From Streptomyces sp. Sge12 (GTDB taxonomy: Bacteria; Actinomycetota; Actinomycetes; Streptomycetales; Streptomycetaceae): a stretch of 64,000 bases of DNA. The position numbers and the translations under genes were made by a program. This document shows, piece by piece, positions 58,823 through 64,000 of the stretch. The stretch's first letter is position 1; every line of letters starts with the position of its first letter. The stretch covers positions 7,058,501-7,122,500 of the forward strand of contig NZ_CP020555.1 of assembly GCF_002080455.1 (NCBI RefSeq), given 5' to 3'. Below the pieces are notes generated by a model. It did no database searches. It worked only from the letters and a program-made list of their open reading frames with translations, and was not told the DNA's origin.

Positions 58823-59290
58823 TCAGGCCTTGCGGTAGGTGTACGCCTCGGTGGCGGCCGCCGCGACCGCCGCGAGGGGGGCTCCGGTGGAAGCGGTCAC
58901 CACCGCGGCCACCGCCCCCTCGACGAACGGCGCGTCCACCAGCGCGGATCCCGCCGGGAGTTCGTCCTCCATCAGCAGTGCCTTCACCGTCAGTACGGAG
59001 CTCCCCAGGTCGACCAGCAGCGCCACCCCGGCGCCCCGGTCCACTTCCCTGGCGGCTTCGATGATCCGCTCCGAGCTCGTACCGAGCCCGCCCAGGACCG
59101 TCCCGCCCGCCGCGGCCACCGGGGCCACGGGCCCGCCCGCCGCCAGCTGGCGCGCCAGCTCGGCCACCGCCTCCGCGACCGGCGCGCTGTGCGACACCAG
59201 CACGATGCCCACCAGGGCCGGTCCGGAGCCGGGTTCGGGGCCGGCGCCGGGGTCGGATGCGGAACCGGGGTGCTGCTGCGCGGCCGTCAC
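58823..59290 (-). CDS. dhaM: PTS-dependent dihydroxyacetone kinase phosphotransfer subunit DhaM
   Basis: The 155-residue product has a Gly/Pro-rich leader of about 25 residues and then an EIIA-mannose-type domain: GIVLVSHSAPVAEAVAELA with the phosphorylated His in VSHS, GGLGTSSERIIEAA and VALLVDLGSSVLTVKAL. It takes phosphate from HPr and passes it to the ADP bound by DhaL. Longer DhaM proteins carry extra HPr and EI domains; this is the short form. It overlaps dhaL by four bases. No dhaK gene lies in the window. Confidence 0.9.
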   Translation of the reverse strand: MTAAQQHPGSASDPGAGPEPGSGPALVGIVLVSHSAPVAEAVAELARQLAAGGPVAPVAAAGGTVLGGLGTSSERIIEAAREVDRGAGVALLVDLGSSVLTVKALLMEDELPAGSALVDAPFVEGAVAAVVTASTGAPLAAVAAAATEAYTYRKA

Positions 59291-59895
59291 TGCGCACCCT
59301 CCGCCACGTCCGCCAGCGCACCCAGCAGCAAGGCGGAGGAGGTCGCTCCCGGATCCTGGTGGCCGATGCTCCGCTCGCCCAGGTAGCTGGCCCGCCCCTT
59401 GCGCGCCTGCATCGGTACCGTCGCCAGCGCCCCGTTCTCCGCCGCGACCGCGGCAGCCCGGTACGAGGTGCCCAGCGCGGCCACCCCGGGCTCCAGTGCG
59501 TCCAGCATCGTCTTGTCGCCCGGCGCCGCCCCGCCCAGCTGCGCCACCGCGCCGACCCCCGCGGCCAGCGCCTCGTGCAGCTCCGCGTCCGAGACCTCGG
59601 CGGACTCCCCGAGAGCCTTGCCCGTGCGCCGCAGCAGCGTCCCGTACAGCGGTCCGGACGCCCCGCCGACCGTGGAGATCAGCGTCCTCCCGGCCAGCTG
59701 GAGCACCGCGCCCGGGCCCGCCGACGGGGGTTCCGCCTCCAGGGCGGCGACCACCGCCGTGAAGCCGCGCAGCAGATTGCTCCCGTGGTCGGCGTCCCCG
59801 ATGGGCGAGTCGAGCTCGGTCAGCCGGTCCGCCTCGCGCTCCACCGCGGCCGCGGCGACCGCCATCCAGCGTCGGAAGAAGTCTGCGTCACGCAC
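59287..59895 (-). CDS. dhaL: dihydroxyacetone kinase nucleotide subunit DhaL
   Basis: The 202-residue product starts at GTG after GAGGAGAACCA. It has the DhaL metal and nucleotide motifs: SPIGDADHGSNLLRGF (three Asp-type ligands near 31-37), STVGGASGPLYGTLLRR and APGDKTMLDAL. It ends with SYLGERSIGHQDPGATS, the conserved C-terminal loop. DhaL holds ADP as a phosphate carrier and serves DhaK. In other genomes dhaK lies directly upstream; here that position holds a decayed SpoIIE phosphatase instead. Confidence 0.92.
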   Translation of the reverse strand: MRDADFFRRWMAVAAAAVEREADRLTELDSPIGDADHGSNLLRGFTAVVAALEAEPPSAGPGAVLQLAGRTLISTVGGASGPLYGTLLRRTGKALGESAEVSDAELHEALAAGVGAVAQLGGAAPGDKTMLDALEPGVAALGTSYRAAAVAAENGALATVPMQARKGRASYLGERSIGHQDPGATSSALLLGALADVAEGAQ

Positions 59896-60030
59896 TGGTT
59901 CTCCTCGCCTCGCACCTGTCGGGCCGATCCCACCGCCACCATACGTTCAGCGGCCCCGGCACAGCGCCGCAGCCTGCACGGGCGCGTCCCACAGCCGCAG
60001 CAGTTCCTCGTCCGCCGCTGGACGGCGCAG

Positions 60031-60448
60031 CGGACGGCCCGGGGCCGTGCACCATGCGTCCGCTCCACCCATGTCGGGGAGCGCGCCATCATCGGCGACG
60101 TACACGGCAAGGGGCTCCCGGCGGTCCGTACGGTCGCCGCGATCCTCGGCAGCTCCCGCGAGGCCGCGTACGAGGCCGAGGACCTGCCCGCCCTCGCCGC
60201 GCGGCTGGAGCGGCGGCTGACCCGGGGCGGTGTGCTGCTGCTGGTCACGGACGGGCTGGTGGAGGCCCGCGACACCGGCGGCGACTTCTACCCGCTGGTG
60301 GACAGGCTCCGCCACCGCTTCGCGGGCCGCCCGGCTCCAGGACCCGCCGACGTCGTCGACTTCCCTCAACACCGACCTCCCGCGTCACGCCCGTCACCTT
60401 CACGATGATGTGGCCATGCTCGCGAGCGCCCCGCACGGCCACACCTGA
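60031..60448 (+). pseudogene. decayed SpoIIE-type PP2C phosphatase
   Basis: The frame from about 60031 reads the signature GERAIIGDVHGKGLPAVRTV and EDLPALAARLERRL, then jumps straight to GGVLLLVTDGLVEARD; about 80-90 residues of the phosphatase core are missing. The frame is then broken near 60363-60365: removing one C from CCC joins VVDF to LNTDLPRHARHLHDDVAML, the normal end of the family, finishing at 60448. The N-terminal part upstream is unrecognisable. Two independent lesions show a dead gene. It occupies most of the 623-bp space (59896-60518) upstream of dhaL. Confidence 0.8.
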
Positions 60449-60518
60449 CGCATCAACACCGCCCCCGCGACCGGTGCGTGGTGTCCGCCCCCGCCGGGCG
60501 GCGGGCGGGCGGGGCGGG

Positions 60519-60899
60519 TCAGTCGGGTTCCGTCGTCAGCAGCAGGGTCCAGGACGCCCCGCAGCCGGTCCGTCCCTCCGGGCGGCCCGGATGCGGCTCC
60601 TCGCAGGTGCACCGCATCGGTTCGACGCGTTCACCGGTCCGGGGAGCCGCAGCCATGCGCCGGACGGCGTCCGGGAAGGAGCGCAGGCGCAGGCCCCGTA
60701 GCGCGGCCTGCGCCGCGTGGGCCGCCAGGACCGCCCCGCATCTCGGGCAGCTGCCGCGCAGCACCGTCCCGTCCGGTCCGCCCGCGTCCAGTGTGAAGAG
60801 GGCGGCCGCGAGCGCCGTGTACTCGGGGGCGGTGATCTCCTCGTAGGGCAACTCGACGGGTTGCCCACCCGGTTGCCGACCGGTTCCTGGCACGTCCAC
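60519..60899 (-). CDS. small protein with CxxC zinc-ribbon-like motifs, unknown
   Basis: The 126-residue product starts at GTG (MDVPGTGRQPGGQPVELPYE). A first Cys pair is in RGSCPRCGAVLAAH near 49-53 and a second set in MRCTCEEPHPGRPEGRTGCGASW near 96-115. Together they may form a zinc ribbon. Residues 25-45 and 60-90 look helical. I recognise no family; it has no signal or membrane segment. It stands alone, 57 bp past the start of the ThpR gene's 3' end on the same strand. Confidence 0.6.
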   Translation of the reverse strand: MDVPGTGRQPGGQPVELPYEEITAPEYTALAAALFTLDAGGPDGTVLRGSCPRCGAVLAAHAAQAALRGLRLRSFPDAVRRMAAAPRTGERVEPMRCTCEEPHPGRPEGRTGCGASWTLLLTTEPD

Positions 60900-60955
60900 C
60901 GGCGGGCTCCCTCGCTGTCCGGAAGACCTGTCAGCCTAGCGGCGGCGCGGCTCGC

Positions 60956-61567
60956 TCAGCCCTCGCCGCTCAGGGGCCAGGACTGGATGTCGCGGTAGTG
61001 GATGGGGCCGGGGCCGCGGCCGGTGTTGCTCCCGACGAGGTGCAGGCGCCGGGTCTCCCACGGGCGGCCGGTGAAGGCGGCGAGCCCGGCGGCCGCCTCC
61101 ACCGCACTGGTGGTGTCGTGGCGGCGGGAGCGCGCCAGCGTCAGATGGGGGCGCAGCGGCCGGCCGTGGAAGGGGATGCCGCAGCCGGTGACCGCGGTGC
61201 GCACCTCGGCGGCGAGCAGGTGCAGTCCTTCGAGGTCTCCGTCGATCCCCGTCCACAGGACCCGCTCGTCGAAGTGCCCGCCGCCGCGCAGCGCGAGCCG
61301 CAGCGGGCGCCGGGTCAGGGCGAGCTCCGCGAGCGGCGGTCGCAGGAGTTCGACGGCGGTGACCGGGAGCTCGCCGAGGAAGGCCAGGGTGATGTGCCAG
61401 TCCTCGATACGGTTCCAGCGCATGCGCGGGTACGCGGCGTAGGCCGGCTGCAGCCGCTCCTCCAGCTCTTCCTTCGCGTCGTCGGGCGGGGCCAGCGCTA
61501 TGAACACGCGGACGGTCGCTGCCTGGGTCTTCTCACTCACGAGGGTCTTCGTATCCTGTCGGGGCAC
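60956..61567 (-). CDS. thpR: RNA 2',3'-cyclic phosphodiesterase ThpR (LigT-like)
   Basis: The 203-residue product (GTG at 61567; a GTG at 61537 is also in frame and removes ten residues) has the 2H phosphoesterase pair: HITL in RIEDWHITLAFLGEL near 57 and HLTL in GRPLRPHLTLARSRR near 142. The FIALAPPDDAKEELEERL start and RLHLVGSNTGRGPGPIHY end fit the LigT/ThpR family. It opens 2',3'-cyclic phosphates on RNA and can join tRNA half-molecules in vitro. It converges with no gene; the VWA gene ends 54 bp upstream on the same strand. Confidence 0.9.
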   Translation of the reverse strand: MPRQDTKTLVSEKTQAATVRVFIALAPPDDAKEELEERLQPAYAAYPRMRWNRIEDWHITLAFLGELPVTAVELLRPPLAELALTRRPLRLALRGGGHFDERVLWTGIDGDLEGLHLLAAEVRTAVTGCGIPFHGRPLRPHLTLARSRRHDTTSAVEAAAGLAAFTGRPWETRRLHLVGSNTGRGPGPIHYRDIQSWPLSGEG

Positions 61568-61620
61568 CTCCCGTCATCTTCCGGCTCGTGCCCCGACGCC
61601 CTGGTGCCCCCGCGTCGGCG

Positions 61621-62928
61621 TCACCGGGCGTCGGAGCCGATGGTCACCACGCGGGCCCACGCCGGAGGCGCGTCCGGTACGTAGTCGGGATCGTTCTCGC
61701 TCCACCCGCCGGCCCCCGCCCGGGGGAAGAGCCCCACCACCGTCCGGCACGGGGGCCGTGCGGCCGGCCAGGCCGTCTGGCCGTCGGTCAGGACCACGAT
61801 CACGTCCGGCCGGGGCCCCGTGCCCAGCGCCTTCGCGAAGCCCGTACGCAGATCCGTTCCGCCGCCGCCCAGCAGCGGGATGCCCTCGCCGCTGCACAGC
61901 GGGTGCACGATCCGGGCCGCCGCGTCGCACGGCACCACGCTGACCATGTCGCTGCGGCCGCCCACGGCGCGGGCGATCGCGGCGACCTCCAGCAGCGCGG
62001 CGCCCAGTTCGGAGTCGCTGACCGAACCGGAGGTGTCGATGACCACGCAGACGCGCGGCGGCCTGCGCCGCAGGCTCGGCAGGACGGCACCCGGCACCGC
62101 GGCCGAGCGCCGCGAGGGCCGGGCATAGCTGTAGTCCTCGCCCGCACCCGCGCCGGAGGCCGCCGACCGGACCGCCGCTCCCAGCAACTCCCGCCAGGGT
62201 TGCGGCGGGTGAAAGGCCTCCTCCGCCCACCGCCGCCAGCCGGCCGGTGCGCTGCCGGGACGGCCGTTGATCCCCTGTGCCACCCGGAAGCGCACCGCGT
62301 CCTGTTCCTGGGCGCTGAGGCCGTGCGCGCCCTCGGGCCCCAGGTCCCACTCGCGTTCCAGTCCGTCGGCGCCGCTGCCGCAGTCCAGCCAGACCAGCTC
62401 CTGCGTGAGCGGTCCCAGCCGGAACTGGCGCAGGTAGTCCTCCATGAGTTCGCCCGGGGCCAGTCCCAGGAACTCCGGCGTCAGTACGCCTTCGGGCTCC
62501 ACCAGCCCCTCGCCGTACACGTCGTCGTTGATCTCGCAGTCCGCGGCGATGTTCATCCGCAGCCGTTCCCCGGGACCGGTCAGCCCGCGCTCTCGGGCCA
62601 CCCGGTCACCGCGTCCGTGGTGGTCGCGCAGCAGGTGGGACACCTCGTGGACCCAGACCCCGGCGAGCTCCTCCACCGGGGTGCGGTCCACGAACCGGGG
62701 CGAGACGTAGCACCGCCAGTGCCGGTCGACGGCCATCGTCGGCACCCGCCGCGATTCCACCGTGTGCAGGGCGAACAGCGCGGTCGCCAGGTAGGGCCGG
62801 ACCCGGGCGGCATGCAGCCGGGCCGCGAAGAGCTTGTCGAGGTCGAGGTCGAGGCCGAGGTCGACTTCGAGGGCGGGGTCGACGTCGCGTTCCGGCGTCC
62901 CGGGTGCCCTCGTCACTTCCGCGTTCAC
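61621..62928 (-). CDS. putative metallopeptidase/VWA-like protein (DUF2201 type), partner of MoxR ATPase
   Basis: The 435-residue product starts at GTG overlapping the previous stop by four bases. An N-terminal metallopeptidase-like half has the zinc motif GVWVHEVSHLLRDHHGRGD (HExxH near 98), RMNIAADCEINDD and LDCGSGADG. The C-terminal half is a VWA domain (from about 300) with the MIDAS-like DTSGSVSDSELGAALLE and VIVVLTDGQTAW. The start is preceded by a leader with short Asp/Leu repeats (VDLGLDLDLDKL). In other bacteria such proteins work with MoxR ATPases in metal insertion or protein activation; translation coupling to the MoxR gene supports that here. Confidence 0.87.
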   Translation of the reverse strand: MNAEVTRAPGTPERDVDPALEVDLGLDLDLDKLFAARLHAARVRPYLATALFALHTVESRRVPTMAVDRHWRCYVSPRFVDRTPVEELAGVWVHEVSHLLRDHHGRGDRVARERGLTGPGERLRMNIAADCEINDDVYGEGLVEPEGVLTPEFLGLAPGELMEDYLRQFRLGPLTQELVWLDCGSGADGLEREWDLGPEGAHGLSAQEQDAVRFRVAQGINGRPGSAPAGWRRWAEEAFHPPQPWRELLGAAVRSAASGAGAGEDYSYARPSRRSAAVPGAVLPSLRRRPPRVCVVIDTSGSVSDSELGAALLEVAAIARAVGGRSDMVSVVPCDAAARIVHPLCSGEGIPLLGGGGTDLRTGFAKALGTGPRPDVIVVLTDGQTAWPAARPPCRTVVGLFPRAGAGGWSENDPDYVPDAPPAWARVVTIGSDAR

Positions 62929-64000
62929 CGGCCGGCCCCGACGGGCTCGCCGGTCCGGGCCGCCGCCCGTTCCACCGACCGGTCCGCCCGCCGGGACACG
63001 GTCACCACTCCGGCGAGCCGCTCGATCGACTCCGGAACGTCCCAGTCCTCCTGGCGCAGCGCGGCGAGCGTGGTCGCGGGTACGACGACCAGGTCCGGGG
63101 CTCCGGTCTCCAGCGCCCGGACCAGGACCGCCCACGCCGCGTCCCAGCGGGCCCGGTCCGGGCGCTTGCGGACGGCCGCGACCACACCGTCGAGCGTGGC
63201 CTGGCGCCGGTCTCCGCGCTCGGGCAGGTCGGCGCCCGCAGGGTCGGCGAGCAGGTCCTCGGGGTCCGGGAGGTCCATCCGGTCCAGGACGGCCAGCAGT
63301 TCCAGCCCCGGACCGTCCCCGACCGTGCCCCTGACCAGCATGGAGAGCACCTCCCGGGAGGAGCCGGCCGCGTGCGCGAAGGCGAGGAGGCGCACCGTCA
63401 TGTCCCAGCTGCGGGGCGACGGCCACGCGCCGCCCCGGCGGGCCTCGCTGCTGGGCAGGCGGTGTACGAGTGCGGGGCGGGTGGTGAGGAGCCCGCACAC
63501 GGCGCGACGGGCGCTGTCCACGGCCGTGGGCAGCTTCGCGGCGTCCAGGTGCGGCAGTGTCGCGCGGGGCCAGGTCCCGCCGAGGCCGCGGATCACGACG
63601 TCCTGGTCGTGGGTCCACTGGAGGTGGACGAACCGGTTGGCCAGGGGCGGGCTCAGTTCCCAGCCGTCGGCCGCGGAGCTCCGCGGGTTGGCGGCGGCCA
63701 CGATCCGGACGCCGGGCGGCAGTTGCAGGGAGCCGATCCGCCGTTCGAGTACGAGCCGGAGCAGGGCGGCCTGGACGGCCGGCGGCGCGGTGGAGAGCTC
63801 GTCCAGGAACAGCAGCCCCCGTCCGGCGCGTACGAGGCGCACGGCCCAGTCCGGCGGGGCCATCGGGACGCCCTGTTCGGCGGGGTCGTCCCCGACGATG
63901 GGCAGACCGGAGAAGTCGGACGGCTCGTGCACGCTGGCGATCACCGTGGTCAGCGGCAGGTCCAGGGCTTCGGCGAGTTGGGTCAGGGCCGCGGTCTTGC
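62925..64000 (-). CDS. MoxR-type AAA+ ATPase (5' end outside window)
   Basis: The visible 358 codons are the C-terminal part. At the window edge the frame reads KTAALTQLAEAL, the end of Walker A (GKT). Then come the effector loop VHEPSDFSGLPIVGDD, Walker B RGLLFLDELSTAPPAVQAALL, and sensor/Arg residues in VRIVAAANPRSSAADGWELSPPLANRFVHL. The C-terminal helical lid extends to TGEPVGAGR. Start not seen. MoxR ATPases act as chaperones for a VWA partner; the next gene supplies it and overlaps by four bases. Confidence 0.87.
   Translation of the reverse strand, partial: KTAALTQLAEALDLPLTTVIASVHEPSDFSGLPIVGDDPAEQGVPMAPPDWAVRLVRAGRGLLFLDELSTAPPAVQAALLRLVLERRIGSLQLPPGVRIVAAANPRSSAADGWELSPPLANRFVHLQWTHDQDVVIRGLGGTWPRATLPHLDAAKLPTAVDSARRAVCGLLTTRPALVHRLPSSEARRGGAWPSPRSWDMTVRLLAFAHAAGSSREVLSMLVRGTVGDGPGLELLAVLDRMDLPDPEDLLADPAGADLPERGDRRQATLDGVVAAVRKRPDRARWDAAWAVLVRALETGAPDLVVVPATTLAALRQEDWDVPESIERLAGVVTVSRRADRSVERAAARTGEPVGAGR

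Noticed and set aside
1..64000. tRNA, rRNA, CRISPR array, insertion sequence, integrase or prophage genes
   Set aside because: I looked for T-loop motifs, repeats with regular spacers and transposase or integrase signatures and found none that I could support.

Overview
The window is chromosomal DNA of a Streptomyces or a close streptomycete. GC content is very high and third codon positions are almost always G or C. GTG starts are common (one likely TTG), several genes look leaderless, and there are typical actinobacterial families: mycothiol-dependent isomerase, streptophobe protein, Q/P-rich DUF6643-like protein, Rv1733c-like and Rv1747-like proteins, SpoIIE phosphatases and two Ser/Thr kinases. 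I saw no tRNA, rRNA, CRISPR array, transposase or prophage genes. Both ends cut a gene: the 3' end of a TetR regulator on the left and the 3' part of a MoxR-type AAA ATPase on the right.

Layout. 1-8.7 kb: TetR tail, secreted spherulin-4-like protein, small lipoprotein-like and membrane proteins, divergent maleylpyruvate-isomerase-like and AlkB genes, ROK regulator, HATPase anti-sigma-like protein, Cds1-like cysteine desulfhydrase, Cys-motif membrane protein, SRPBCC protein. 9-16 kb: a 789-residue membrane protein with a serine-hydrolase motif, a beta-helix/AAA+ fusion protein, an Rv1733c-like protein, a MOSC protein and a Q/P-rich protein. 16.3-18.5 kb: HpnB-like glycosyltransferase, then about 950 bp without a credible gene, filled with degenerate GC-rich tandem repeats whose two halves are in opposite orientation. 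18.5-23.7 kb: Asp/Glu racemase, ABC-F protein behind two palindromic operators, an ADP-ribosylglycohydrolase broken by a homopolymer frameshift and coupled to a TetR gene, and a divergent FAD monooxygenase with palindromic operators between them. 23.8-34.3 kb: PH-like membrane protein, lnt, NUDIX, acyltransferase, VOC protein, secreted protease, serine hydrolase, LLM oxidoreductase, polysaccharide deacetylase and a GT39-like membrane protein.

34.4-48.9 kb is rich in signalling: a GNAT-AAA+ fusion; a membrane Ser/Thr kinase overlapping a second protein with a related extracytoplasmic domain; a Tm-1-like (UPF0261)/NUDIX pair; a CDF metal exporter; and an operon of FHA-FHA-ABC transporter, SH3-like protein and soluble Ser/Thr kinase that resembles mycobacterial Rv1747/PknF. 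A streptophobe protein and a Pro/Ser-rich DUF6777-like protein follow. 49-54.6 kb: a two-component system, an unknown membrane protein, a 29-bp tandem repeat and a PAS-GAF-SpoIIE-HATPase protein. 54.7-58.3 kb is a molybdate uptake locus (fused ModB-ModC, ModA, HTH-Mop regulator). 58.4-64 kb: S4 RNA-binding protein, dhaL-dhaM without dhaK, a decayed SpoIIE phosphatase, a zinc-ribbon-like protein, ThpR, and a coupled pair of a metallopeptidase-like/VWA protein and MoxR ATPase.

The best candidates for something undescribed are the inverted tandem-repeat island at 17.5-18.35 kb, the beta-helix/AAA+ and GNAT/AAA+ fusions, the large membrane hydrolase, and the FHA-ABC/SH3/kinase operon. All functional calls rest on reading motifs and recalled family knowledge; no searches were run.
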